From positions 1 through 55,999 of the forward strand of contig NZ_JAHBAV010000020.1 of the NCBI RefSeq assembly GCF_018390595.1: a DNA stretch of 55,999 nucleotides, in the 5' to 3' direction. Below, piece after piece: positions 18,728-26,299 of the stretch (its first letter is position 1; every line of letters begins with the position of its first letter). Made by a program: the position numbers and the translations under genes. Under the pieces are notes generated by a model. The model saw nothing but the letters and a program-made list of their open reading frames with translations, made no database searches and was not told the origin of the DNA. This DNA comes from Dietzia massiliensis. Its GTDB lineage: Bacteria; Actinomycetota; Actinomycetes; Mycobacteriales; Mycobacteriaceae.

Positions 18728-19504
18728 ATGTCCAGCAAACTCATGACCGCGGCGGAGGCCGTCGCGGACATCCCCGACGGGGCGTCGATCGCCGCCGGCG
18801 GGTTCGGCCTGTGCGGGATCCCGCAGATTGTCATCGAGGCGCTTGCCGCGCGTGACGTGGGGGACTTCGAGGTGTTCTCCAACAACGCCGGCGTCGACGG
18901 CAAGGGTCTGGGGATCCTGTTGGAGTCCGGCAAGCTGCGGCGGATCGTCTCCTCCTACGTGGGGGAGAACAAGGAGTTCGCCCGGCAGTACCTGGCCGGT
19001 GAGCTCGAGGTGGAGCTCACCCCGCAGGGGACGTTGGCCGAGCGGATGCGTGCCGGCGGCTCGGGGATCGGGGCGTTCTTCACCCGCACGGGCGTGGGGA
19101 CGTTCGTCGCCGACGGCGGCATGCCGTGGAAGTACGACTCCGACGGCGGCGTGGCGGTGGCCTCCCCGCCCAAGGAGACCCGCGAGATCCGCGGCGAGAC
19201 GTACGTGCTCGAGCAGGCGATCGAGGCGGACTACTCGCTGGTGCGGGCCGCGGTGGCCGATCGCAGCGGCAACCTGCGGTTCAACCTCACCGCCCGCAAC
19301 TTCTCGCCGCTCGCCGCGATGGCCGGGCGCGTGTGCATCGTCGAGGCCGAGGAGGTCGTCGAGGTGGGCGAGCTCGCGCCCGACGACATCCACCTGCCCG
19401 GGATCTTCGTCCACCGGTTGGTCGAGCTGACCCCCGAGCAGGTCGCGCAGACCAAGTGGATCGAGAAGATGACCACCAACCCGCCGTCGGAAGGACAGCG
19501 CTGA
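18728..19504 (+). CDS. scoA: 3-oxoacid CoA-transferase subunit A
   Basis: A 258-residue alpha subunit of a class I CoA-transferase. The glycine-rich segment [19 protein letters not shown] (residues about 21–39) is characteristic of succinyl-CoA:3-oxoacid transferases. Ribosome binding site AAGGAG lies 9 bases before the ATG. With ScoB it should exchange CoA between succinyl-CoA and acetoacetate, an end product of leucine catabolism, so it finishes the pathway encoded upstream. Transfer to itaconate or a related dicarboxylate is an alternative. Its stop overlaps the scoB start by one base (TGATG). Confidence 0.92.
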   Translation: MSSKLMTAAEAVADIPDGASIAAGGFGLCGIPQIVIEALAARDVGDFEVFSNNAGVDGKGLGILLESGKLRRIVSSYVGENKEFARQYLAGELEVELTPQGTLAERMRAGGSGIGAFFTRTGVGTFVADGGMPWKYDSDGGVAVASPPKETREIRGETYVLEQAIEADYSLVRAAVADRSGNLRFNLTARNFSPLAAMAGRVCIVEAEEVVEVGELAPDDIHLPGIFVHRLVELTPEQVAQTKWIEKMTTNPPSEGQR

Positions 19505-20187
19505 TGAGCACCGCCGCCACGCCCGGGTCCACCCCCGCCCGGCTGGGCCGGGACCGCAAGGCCATGGCCGCCCGCGCGGCCCTGGAGCTGGAGGACGGCC
19601 AGTACGTCAACCTCGGGATCGGCCTGCCGACCCTGGTGCCGAACTACGTGCCCGAGGGGGTGACCGTGACCCTGCAGTCCGAGAACGGGCTGCTGGGCAT
19701 CGGCCCGTACCCGCACCCCGACCACGTCGACCCCGACCTCATCAACGCAGGCAAGGAGACCGTGACGACCCTGCCCGGGTCCGCGATCTTCGACTCCGCG
19801 ACGAGCTTCGGAATGATCCGCTCCGGCAAGATCGACGTCGCGATCCTCGGGGCGATGGAGGTCAACCCGGCCGGCGACATCGCCAACTGGATGGTGCCCG
19901 GCGCGATGGTCAAGGGCATGGGCGGCGCCATGGACCTCGTGGTGGGCGCCCGTCGCATCGTCGTGGTCATGGACCAGGTCGCCAAGAACGGCTCGTCGAA
20001 GATCGTCTCCGAGATCACGCTCCCGCTCACCGGCCTGGGCTGTGTCGACCGGATCATCACCGAACTCGGTGTCTTCGACCGCGACGCCGACGGGCTCACG
20101 CTCATCGAACTGGTCGACGGCGTGACCCTCGAGCAGATCACCGCCGCCACCGACGCCCCGTTCCGGGTGGCCGACCACCTGAAGTGA
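19504..20187 (+). CDS. scoB: 3-oxoacid CoA-transferase subunit B
   Basis: A 227-residue beta subunit. The catalytic glutamate lies in the conserved [10 protein letters not shown] (about residue 60), which forms the covalent glutamyl-CoA intermediate. Further family motifs are [13 protein letters not shown] and [18 protein letters not shown]. The start ATG overlaps the last base of scoA, giving tight coupling for the heteromeric enzyme. Longer in-frame extensions through scoA are shadows. The following protease gene overlaps its stop by 4 bp. Confidence 0.93.
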   Translation: MSTAATPGSTPARLGRDRKAMAARAALELEDGQYVNLGIGLPTLVPNYVPEGVTVTLQSENGLLGIGPYPHPDHVDPDLINAGKETVTTLPGSAIFDSATSFGMIRSGKIDVAILGAMEVNPAGDIANWMVPGAMVKGMGGAMDLVVGARRIVVVMDQVAKNGSSKIVSEITLPLTGLGCVDRIITELGVFDRDADGLTLIELVDGVTLEQITAATDAPFRVADHLK

Positions 20188-20981
20188 CGACGCCACCGCA
20201 CCGGCCACCGCATACCGGGCCCCCGCCCGGACGTGCCCCACGCGGCCACGGCGCCCCCGGACTGTGGACCACACCGGTCCGCGGCCGGGCGGCGCTGTCG
20301 GCGTTGGCGTGGGTGCTCGGGTACGTGGCGGTCCTCGTCGTCGTCGTCATCCTCGGACTCCTCGCCGTGCGCGCCACGGGCGCCGGCCGACCCGAGCCCG
20401 CGAGCCTCGCCCTCGTCGTCCTGGCCGGCACCGCGGCGGCCGCACTCGGCGCGGTGCGGGTCCATCTCCTCCGACGCCGGGGACTCACCTGGGCGGACGT
20501 GGGACTGCGGCGGCCGGACCGCTCGCCGTGGCACCTGGCGTGGCAGATCCCGGCGGTGATGGCCGCCGGCGTCGCCGTGTCGATGCTCGTGCTCCTCCCG
20601 GTCGGCGCCTGGCCGGACGAGGCTGACGACCCCGGCGGGAACGCGATCGCGGACTTCATCGCCGGCGGACCCGTGTTCGCGGTGCTCGGACTGCTCACCG
20701 TGGCCGTGCTCGTCCCCATCGCGGAGGAGGTCGTCTTCCGCGGCGTCGTGCTGCCCGCCGTGCGAGCTAGGCTGCGGGCCGGCGCCGGCATCACGCTCGC
20801 GGGGGCGCTCTTCGCGGTCGTACACATGGTGCCGCCCGCGCTGCCGTACCTGCTCGTCGTGGGGATCTCCCTGTGCGCGATGTCGGAGTGGTACCGCTCG
20901 ATCGTGCCCGGGATGGTACTGCACGGCGTGAACAACGCGACCGTGTTCGCCGGGGTGCTGGCCGCGGCCGGCGCCGCCTGA
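20184..20981 (+). CDS. CPBP family intramembrane metalloprotease (CAAX/Abi type)
   Basis: A 265-residue membrane protein with about seven hydrophobic segments after a Pro-rich 30-residue N-terminus. Protease motifs are complete: EEVVFRG (residues about 182–188), FAVVHM with the second-motif histidine, and HGVNNA (third motif, His/Asn). Translation starts at GTG overlapping the scoB stop (GTGA), so it is probably read from the acyl-CoA operon, although no functional link is known. Family members include CAAX processing, bacteriocin-immunity and membrane quality-control proteins; the substrate is unknown. Confidence 0.87.
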   Translation: MTTPPHRPPHTGPPPGRAPRGHGAPGLWTTPVRGRAALSALAWVLGYVAVLVVVVILGLLAVRATGAGRPEPASLALVVLAGTAAAALGAVRVHLLRRRGLTWADVGLRRPDRSPWHLAWQIPAVMAAGVAVSMLVLLPVGAWPDEADDPGGNAIADFIAGGPVFAVLGLLTVAVLVPIAEEVVFRGVVLPAVRARLRAGAGITLAGALFAVVHMVPPALPYLLVVGISLCAMSEWYRSIVPGMVLHGVNNATVFAGVLAAAGAA

Positions 20982-21013
20982 TCGCGGTGGGCGCCTGATC
21001 GCGGCGGGCGCCG

Positions 21014-21952
21014 TCAGGCCAGGAGCGCGGAGACGAGCAGCAGGACGGGCAGGGCGCCGAGGGTCGTCAGCACCGCGGAGTCGCGGGCCAGCAGCGTCCC
21101 GTGGCCGTAGCGGGTGGCCACCACCAGCACGTTCTGCGCGGTGGGGAGCGCGGCCGCGACGACGACGGTGAGGAGTTCGTGGTCCCGCATGCCCAGCATC
21201 CAGGCACCGATCGCGTACGCGAGCACCGGGTGGGCGACGAGTTTGAGCGCGCTCGCGAGGAAGATCTCCCGGCGCGGGGAGGCGCCGGCCTCGAGGACCT
21301 TGACGCCGTAGAGCGACATCCCGAACACCAGCAGGGCGCCGGGCACGGAGATCTGGCCGACGAGGTGCACCGGCTCCAGGAGGGAATCGGACGGTGTCCA
21401 GGGCAGCGCGGCCACGATGACGCCGGCGAGCGCGGCCAGAACGATGGGCGTCCGCACCGACTGCAGGAGCGCGCCGAGAGCGCCGCCCCCGCTGTCCGCG
21501 CCCTCCGCGCGGGCGGACCGCTCCAGCACCGCGATGGCGATCGGCTGCAGCACCACCACCTGGAAGAGCAGCAGCGGCATGACGAAACCCAGGTCGCCGA
21601 GGACGTACAGGGCGATCGGGATGCCGAGGTTGGCCGAGTTGACGTAGCCGGCGGACAGCGCGCCCACCACCAGGTCGGCGGCCGGGCGTCTCAGCCAGAG
21701 GCGGGCTATCGCCATATAGAGGACGGCGATGATGATCGCCGAGACCGCCGACACCACGAACACGCCGGTGAACACCTGGTCGAGGGTGGTGCGGGCGAGG
21801 GAGTCGAACAACAGCGCCGGCGTCGCCACGGAGAAGACGAGCCGGTTGAGCACCAGGCGAGCGTCCGTGCCGAGGACGAGGGTCCGGGCGAGCAGCCAGC
21901 CCAGCGCGACGAGCGCGACGATGACGGCGAAGCCGTTGAGGACGCCGGACAC
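21014..21952 (-). CDS. AEC family transporter (auxin efflux carrier fold)
   Basis: A 312-residue integral membrane protein with about ten hydrophobic helices in two halves. GYVNSANLGIPIALYVLGD (residues about 105–123) is the conserved Asn/Gly/Pro unwound segment of the PIN/AEC fold, and the second half has LPTAQNVLVVATRYG. Bacterial members export or exchange small organic acids or amino-acid derivatives. It is convergent with the acyl-CoA operon and lies downstream of, but is separated by a strong hairpin from, the ribosomal-protein operon. Its substrate is undetermined. Confidence 0.87.
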   Translation of the reverse strand: MSGVLNGFAVIVALVALGWLLARTLVLGTDARLVLNRLVFSVATPALLFDSLARTTLDQVFTGVFVVSAVSAIIIAVLYMAIARLWLRRPAADLVVGALSAGYVNSANLGIPIALYVLGDLGFVMPLLLFQVVVLQPIAIAVLERSARAEGADSGGGALGALLQSVRTPIVLAALAGVIVAALPWTPSDSLLEPVHLVGQISVPGALLVFGMSLYGVKVLEAGASPRREIFLASALKLVAHPVLAYAIGAWMLGMRDHELLTVVVAAALPTAQNVLVVATRYGHGTLLARDSAVLTTLGALPVLLLVSALLA

Positions 21953-21988
21953 TGGCGGACTCCTGGATCAGGGGGACGGGCGGTAACG

Positions 21989-22039
21989 CCGATCGGGGTC
22001 GTGCGCTCCTTCTCGAAGAGGAGACACGACCCCGATCGG
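21989..22039 (-). terminator. Strong hairpin terminator after rpsR
   Basis: A perfect 15-bp stem (21989–22003 with 22025–22039, core CGATCGGGGTCGTG) closes a 21-base loop that can itself form a small hairpin. It lies 76 bp beyond the rpsR stop and before the AEC gene, so it probably ends the ribosomal-protein operon. There is no long U tract, as is usual in high-GC actinobacteria. Confidence 0.7.
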
Positions 22040-22114
22040 GTTGCTGTTGTCCGGTCGGCGGCTAGACGCCGCGGGCGGGACGGGCGGTTCGGTTCGACCG
22101 CGCCGAGCGGTGAC

Positions 22115-22372
22115 TCAGCGGCTGGTGAACGGCAGCAGGGCCATCTCGCGGGCGTTCTTGACCGCGACGGCGACCTGACGCTGCTGCTGCGGCGTGAGGC
22201 CGGTGACGCGGCGCGAACGGATCTTGCCGCGGTCGGAGATGAACGTGCGGAGGGTGTTGACGTCCTTGTAGTCGACCGTCTCGATACCCGCGACCTTCAG
22301 CGGGTTCTTCTTGGGTCGACGGCCCTCCTGGGCACGGATCTTCTTGGACGGGGTGCTACGTGCTTTAGCCAT
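22115..22372 (-). CDS. rpsR2: 30S ribosomal protein S18, cysteine-free paralogue
   Basis: An 85-residue S18 ([30 protein letters not shown] … [26 protein letters not shown]). It contains no cysteine, so it is the zinc-independent (C−) form. It is the last of four genes, rpmB–rpmG–rpsN–rpsR, an arrangement that in mycobacteria and relatives encodes alternative ribosomal proteins made under zinc limitation (established for the family). The spacing of 10 bp from rpsN supports one operon. A long hairpin follows. Confidence 0.95.
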   Translation of the reverse strand: MAKARSTPSKKIRAQEGRRPKKNPLKVAGIETVDYKDVNTLRTFISDRGKIRSRRVTGLTPQQQRQVAVAVKNAREMALLPFTSR

Positions 22373-22382
22373 GGTTACCTAC

Positions 22383-22688
22383 TCACCAGCTCGACTTCGT
22401 GACACCGGGGAGCTCGCCCCGGTGGGCCATCTCGCGCATGCGGACGCGGGAGAGGCCGAACTTGCGGATGTAGCCGCGGGGGCGGCCGTCGGCGACGTCG
22501 CGGTTGCGCACCCGCACGGGCGAGGCGTCACGCGGCATCTTGTTGAGAGCGGTCTGGGCCTCGAGACGGGCCTCGTCCGTGGTCTCCGGGTTCTTGATGA
22601 TTGCCTTAAGCTCGGCGCGGCGCTCGGCGAACCGGGCGACCTTGGCCTTGCGCTGCTCGTTGCGCGCGATCTTGGACTTCTTGGCCAC
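22383..22688 (-). CDS. rpsN2: 30S ribosomal protein S14, zinc-independent long form
   Basis: 101 residues, the long S14 type ([24 protein letters not shown] … [52 protein letters not shown]). The CxxC zinc ribbon of the short 61-residue form is absent. It lies three bases after the rpmG stop. It replaces the zinc-containing S14 when zinc is scarce, inferred from family knowledge and from the neighbouring C− paralogues. Confidence 0.95.
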   Translation of the reverse strand: MAKKSKIARNEQRKAKVARFAERRAELKAIIKNPETTDEARLEAQTALNKMPRDASPVRVRNRDVADGRPRGYIRKFGLSRVRMREMAHRGELPGVTKSSW

Positions 22689-22691
22689 GGG

Positions 22692-22856
22692 TCAGCGCTC
22701 CTCTCGGAATTCGACGTGCTTACGGACGACCGGGTCGAACTTCTTGAGGACGATGCGGTCCGGGTTGTTGCGACGGTTCTTGCGGGTCACGTAGGTGTAC
22801 CCGGTACCGGCCGTGGACTTCAGCTTGATGATGGGGCGGATGTCGTTACGGGCCAT
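22692..22856 (-). CDS. rpmG2: 50S ribosomal protein L33, cysteine-free paralogue
   Basis: 54 residues starting at ATG 22856 ([27 protein letters not shown] …). All four cysteines of the zinc-binding L33 are missing. The longer in-frame extension reads through rpmB and is rejected. One base separates it from the rpmB stop, so the two are co-translated. It is part of the zinc-sparing set. Confidence 0.95.
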   Translation of the reverse strand: MARNDIRPIIKLKSTAGTGYTYVTRKNRRNNPDRIVLKKFDPVVRKHVEFREER

Positions 22857-22857
22857 C

Positions 22858-23094
22858 TCAGATCTTCTCCCCACGGGCACGGATGCGGGCCACGACGGCC
22901 TCGATGCCATCGCGGTCGATGGTCTTGATGCCCTTGGTGGAGACGGTCAGCGTGACGCGACGACCCTCCGAGGGCAGGAAGTAGCTACGACGCTGGATGT
23001 TCGGGTTCCAGCGACGGTTGGTCCTGCGGTGTGAGTGCGAGACGGACTTGCCGAAACCCGGCTTCCGTCCCGTTACCTGGCAATGCGCCGACAT
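22858..23094 (-). CDS. rpmB2: 50S ribosomal protein L28, zinc-independent paralogue
   Basis: 78 residues from ATG 23094 ([34 protein letters not shown] …). Only one cysteine remains, where zinc-binding L28 has CxxC pairs, so this is the C− form. It is the first gene of the rpmB–rpmG–rpsN–rpsR operon. The 372-bp gap upstream is shared with the divergent rpmE2 gene and is expected to carry the zinc-responsive control. Confidence 0.95.
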   Translation of the reverse strand: MSAHCQVTGRKPGFGKSVSHSHRRTNRRWNPNIQRRSYFLPSEGRRVTLTVSTKGIKTIDRDGIEAVVARIRARGEKI

Positions 23095-23466
23095 GGCGTG
23101 GTTCTCCTTCCGCCCCGTCCATCGGTGGCGCGCGGCGGGGTCCACGTCCCGACACGGCCTGGGCCGTGCGGGGGCGTACCGCCACGTCGCGAACACCGTG
23201 AGGGGCGATAGCAAACGTGCAGACAACAGCGATGGTCTAGTTTACGGCCCGACCGCGCGAAACGGTAATCGGCACGTCAGCGCCACATTCGGCGCCCGGA
23301 GACGTCATCGCGTGACGCTCGAATTGGGTGCCCGGCCATCCTACGGGTACGATCTTTCGATGCGTGTGCTGACACCGGAATCCCCGGTTCGGCCACTGGC
23401 ACTTGCGCGCCCCTGCCGGGGCGAGCGCCAGACCCACAGACTTCTACCGAGCTAGAGGGATCCAGT
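23095..23466. promoter_or_regulatory. Divergent promoter region of the zinc-independent ribosomal protein genes
   Basis: No gene is seen here. For the minus-strand operon, TAAACT (read at 23244–23239) is a −10 candidate with TTACCG 18 bases upstream. The −35 area overlaps GAAACGGTAATC (23259–23270), the only AT-richer, partly symmetrical candidate for a Zur site; it matches the Zur consensus only loosely. For rpmE2, TTGGGT (23324–23329) and TACGAT (23348–23353) are spaced by 18 bases. That leaves a 5' leader of over 100 bases before ATG 23467. Confidence 0.4.
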
Positions 23467-23727
23467 ATGAAGAACGACATCCACCCCGACTACCACCCGG
23501 TGGTCTTCCAGGACTCGGGCACGGGCACCAAGTTCCTCACCCGTTCCACCGCGACGAGCTCCCGCACGGTGGAGTGGGAGGACGGTCAGACCTACCCGCT
23601 CATCGTCGTGGACGTGACCAGCGAGTCGCACCCCTTCTGGACCGGTGCGCAGCGCGTCATGGACACCGCCGGCCGCGTCGAGAAGTTCCAGCGCCGCTAC
23701 GGCAACCGCGCCCGTCGCGCCAAGTGA
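23467..23727 (+). CDS. rpmE2: 50S ribosomal protein L31 type B
   Basis: 86 residues ([60 protein letters not shown] …). It is the type B, cysteine-free L31 that replaces the zinc-containing form. It lies divergent from the other C− ribosomal genes and 53 bp before rpmF, so all six proteins share one regulatory region. The rpmE2–rpmF pair is followed by tandem hairpins. Confidence 0.95.
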   Translation: MKNDIHPDYHPVVFQDSGTGTKFLTRSTATSSRTVEWEDGQTYPLIVVDVTSESHPFWTGAQRVMDTAGRVEKFQRRYGNRARRAK

Positions 23728-23780
23728 GACGCGGGGCGTCCGCGCCCCAGTACACCTCCTAGACCCCGAGGACGATAACC

Positions 23781-23951
23781 ATGGCAGTTCCCAAGCGCCG
23801 CCTCTCGCGCGCCAACACCCACTCCCGCCGCTCGCAGTGGAAGGCCGACAACGTCGCCCTCCAGGAGACCAAGATCGACGGCCGCCCCGTTGCGCTGCCG
23901 CGTCGGCTGGTCAAGGCCGCCAAGCTCGGCCTGATCGACCTCGACCGCTGA
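23781..23951 (+). CDS. rpmF: 50S ribosomal protein L32, cysteine-free
   Basis: 56 residues ([20 protein letters not shown] … [18 protein letters not shown]), starting at ATG 23781 and ending at 23951. The usual CxxC zinc ribbon is absent, so this too is a zinc-independent version. It is preceded by CGAGGACG and lies directly after rpmE2 in one transcription unit. Confidence 0.93.
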   Translation: MAVPKRRLSRANTHSRRSQWKADNVALQETKIDGRPVALPRRLVKAAKLGLIDLDR

Positions 23952-23981
23952 GTCGCCCCTGAGCGCTGTCAGTCGAGTACT

Positions 23982-24062
23982 GCGGCGCTGACAAGCGCCG
24001 CACGCACACGCCGGTCACGAGCCCGGCAGGTCCCCACGGACCTGCCGGGCTCGTCGGCGTGT
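23982..24062 (+). terminator. Tandem hairpin terminators after rpmF
   Basis: First hairpin: GCGGCGCT/AGCGCCGC (23982–23989 with 23994–24001, loop GACA). Second hairpin: a perfect 17-bp stem, 24017–24033 with 24038–24054, loop CCAC. This is extended across a 3-base bulge by 8 more pairs (24006–24013 with 24055–24062). Such stability, just after rpmF and before mprA, marks a strong transcription end. Confidence 0.75.
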
Positions 24063-24081
24063 AACCACCTGCCTGAGGCTT

Positions 24082-24100
24082 CCTCAGCCGGGTTTCAGCC
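24082..24100 (+). promoter_or_regulatory. MprA-box-like tandem repeat before mprA
   Basis: CCTCAGCC–3 bp–TTTCAGCC: two 8-bp direct repeats with a 3-bp gap, 19 bp in all, the geometry described for MprA boxes in M. tuberculosis. It ends 21 bp before the mprA start, so autoregulation is likely. Similar units precede pepD. Confidence 0.6.
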
Positions 24101-24121
24101 GGGTGGGCCAGACTTTCCTCT

Positions 24122-24805
24122 ATGAAGATCCTCGTGGTGGACGACGACCAGGCCGTACGCGAATCGCTCCGGCGTTCCCTCACGTTCAACGGGTACGACG
24201 TCGAGTTGGCGGGTGACGGGGTCGAGGCGATCGAGAGGGTCGACGCCGACCGGCCGGATGCCGTGATCCTCGACGTCATGATGCCGCGTCGCGACGGCCT
24301 CGAGGTCTGCCGGATCCTGCGCAGCCGCGGCGACGATCTCCCCGTGCTCATTCTCACCGCGCGGGACGCGGTCTCCGAGCGTGTCGCCGGCCTGGACGCC
24401 GGCGCCGACGACTACCTGCCCAAGCCCTTCGCGCTCGAGGAGCTCCTGGCCCGCCTGCGCGCCCTGCTGCGTCGTCGCGGTCCCGACGCCGAGGACGTCG
24501 ACGAGGTCCTGGAGTTCGAGGACCTGCGCATGGATCTGGCGACCCGTGAGGTCAGCCGGGGCGAGCGTCGTATCCAGCTCACCCGCACCGAGTTCTCCCT
24601 GCTGGAACTGCTCATGCACCACCCGCGTCGGGTGCTGACCCGCAGCCACATCCTCGAGGAGGTGTGGGGCTACGACTTCCCGACGTCGGGTAACGCGCTC
24701 GAGGTCTACATCGGCTACCTGCGCCGCAAGACGGAAGGTGAGGGCGAGAGCCGGTTGATCCACACCGTCCGCGGTGTGGGATACGTGCTGCGCGAGACGC
24801 CGTAG
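24122..24805 (+). CDS. mprA: Two-component response regulator MprA
   Basis: A 227-residue OmpR/PhoB-type regulator. The receiver domain (1–118) has the acidic pocket VVDDD, the phosphorylated aspartate in VILDVMMP (about residue 48) and the conserved lysine in LPKPF. The C-terminal winged helix (about 130–225) contains [22 protein letters not shown] and [12 protein letters not shown]. Gene order mprA–mprB–pepD–moaB and strong similarity to the mycobacterial envelope-stress regulator support the name. A tandem-repeat box lies immediately upstream. Its stop overlaps the mprB start by one base (TAGTG). Confidence 0.93.
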   Translation: MKILVVDDDQAVRESLRRSLTFNGYDVELAGDGVEAIERVDADRPDAVILDVMMPRRDGLEVCRILRSRGDDLPVLILTARDAVSERVAGLDAGADDYLPKPFALEELLARLRALLRRRGPDAEDVDEVLEFEDLRMDLATREVSRGERRIQLTRTEFSLLELLMHHPRRVLTRSHILEEVWGYDFPTSGNALEVYIGYLRRKTEGEGESRLIHTVRGVGYVLRETP

Positions 24806-26196
24806 TGCCGGCCCGCGCGATGCGGACGAGAACCGCCCCGATCTCGCTGCACCAGCGGGTCACGCTGCTGGCCGCGAGCTCGGTGGGGGTCGCGGTGGCC
24901 CTGATGGCCGTCGCGGCGTACTTCGTCGTGTCGGGGTCGATGTACAGCGACGTCAACAGTCGGCTGAAGCAGCAGGCCGATCAGTTGGTGAACAGTCAGC
25001 TGGCGTCCGAGTTCGCGCTGCAGTCCCGCAGCACCCTCATCGCGCTCCGGGCGTTCAATCCGAACCTGGACGCGCAGATCGTGGCGCCGTCGGGCGTACG
25101 TACCGCGACCGGCGAACCGTTCCAGATCGGCGGTCCGGAGATCTCCGTCGTGCGCGGGGAGTCCGAGTCGAGCCTGCGCACGTCGAGCGGCAAGCAGATC
25201 TACGCGGTCGGGGTCCGGGACGGGTCCACGCTCATCCTCGCGCAGGACCTCGGCCCCACGAGGGCGGCCCTCAACCGTCTGGCGATCGTGCTCACCCTGG
25301 TCGGCGCTGCGGGGATCGCGCTGGCCGCGGTGGCGGGAACGGCTGTCGGTCGGACCGGGCTCGCGCCGGTCGCCCGCCTGACCCGGGCGGTGGAGCGCAT
25401 CGCACGGACGGACGACCTACGGCCCATCCCCGTGGCCGGTGACGACGAGATCGCGCGTCTCACCAGCAGCTTCAACCAGATGCTCGTCGCGCTGGGGGAG
25501 AGCCGCGAGCGCCAGGCGCGCCTCGTGGCGGACGCCGGGCACGAACTCAAGACCCCGCTCACGAGTCTCCGGACCAACGTCGAACTGCTCATCGCCGCCA
25601 GCCGCCCGGGGGCGCCGTCGATCCCCGACGCGGACAGGAACTCCCTCGAGGAGGACGTCATCGGGCAGATCTCCGAGCTCAGCCAGCTGGTCGGGGATCT
25701 CGTCGAGCTCGCCCGCGAGGATTCCGGCGAGGTCGAGCTGGAGCCGGTCGCCGTGTCCGAGGCCGTCGAGCGGGCACTCGAGCGGGTGCGCCGCCGACGG
25801 CACGACGTGGAGTTCGACGTCGAGTTGACTCCCTGGTACTCGTTCGGCGATTCGGCGGGCATCGAGCGCGCGGTGCTAAACGTCTGCGACAACGCGGCCA
25901 AATGGAGTCCCGCCGGCGGCACCGTGACCGTGCGGATGCGGCCCGTGTCCGACGCGGTGATGGAGCTGACGGTCTCGGACGAGGGCCCCGGTATACCCGA
26001 GGAGGACAGGGAGCTCGTGTTCGAGAGGTTCCACCGGTCCCGCGAGGCCCGCGGCATGCCGGGCTCCGGTCTGGGTCTGGCGATCGTCCGCCAGGTGACG
26101 ACCCGACACGGCGGGACCGTGGAGATCGGTGACGCCGAGGGCGGTGGCGCGCAGGTGCGCCTCACCATCCCCGGCAGTGAGCAGTTCCCCAACTGA
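24805..26196 (+). CDS. mprB: Sensor histidine kinase MprB
   Basis: A 463-residue membrane kinase. Residues about 18–40 form the first membrane helix, about 120 extracytoplasmic residues follow, and a second helix lies near 152–175. A HAMP-like segment and the phospho-acceptor box DAGHELKTPLTSLRTN (His about 248) come next. The ATPase domain has NVCDNAAKWS (N box), DEGPGIP (G1) and GSGLGLAIV (G2). It senses envelope stress and phosphorylates MprA; in mycobacteria it is restrained by DnaK on the outer face (family knowledge). GTG start. Confidence 0.93.
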   Translation: MPARAMRTRTAPISLHQRVTLLAASSVGVAVALMAVAAYFVVSGSMYSDVNSRLKQQADQLVNSQLASEFALQSRSTLIALRAFNPNLDAQIVAPSGVRTATGEPFQIGGPEISVVRGESESSLRTSSGKQIYAVGVRDGSTLILAQDLGPTRAALNRLAIVLTLVGAAGIALAAVAGTAVGRTGLAPVARLTRAVERIARTDDLRPIPVAGDDEIARLTSSFNQMLVALGESRERQARLVADAGHELKTPLTSLRTNVELLIAASRPGAPSIPDADRNSLEEDVIGQISELSQLVGDLVELAREDSGEVELEPVAVSEAVERALERVRRRRHDVEFDVELTPWYSFGDSAGIERAVLNVCDNAAKWSPAGGTVTVRMRPVSDAVMELTVSDEGPGIPEEDRELVFERFHRSREARGMPGSGLGLAIVRQVTTRHGGTVEIGDAEGGGAQVRLTIPGSEQFPN

Positions 26197-26250
26197 CGGG
26201 CGCCGGTGCCTTCGCTGCCCGCCCAGAGCTGGGCGTCCGGCCCGGGTGGG

Positions 26251-26290
26251 TTTCAGCGGACGCACAGCGCGGTTCAGCGGACGCACAGCG
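26251..26290 (+). promoter_or_regulatory. Duplicated MprA-box-like repeats before pepD
   Basis: Two consecutive 19-bp units with 21-bp period: TTTCAGCG–GAC–GCACAGCG (26251–26269) and GTTCAGCG–GAC–GCACAGCG (26272–26290). Each has the 8+3+8 tandem layout of the box before mprA, and a degenerate third half-site follows. They end 10 bp before the first possible pepD start, consistent with direct control of pepD by MprA. Confidence 0.6.
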
Positions 26291-26299
26291 CGGTCAGGG

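Noticed and set aside
20970..21013. Duplicated GCCTGATCGCGG(T/C)GGGCG around the protease stop codon
   Set aside because: A short direct duplication of about 17 bp without symmetry or context; probably a local replication slip.
22118..23094. Frameshift or gene fusion among the ribosomal genes because frames extend through each other
   Set aside because: Each protein matches its family from the chosen ATG; the extensions arise from tight packing and lack of stops in GC-rich DNA.
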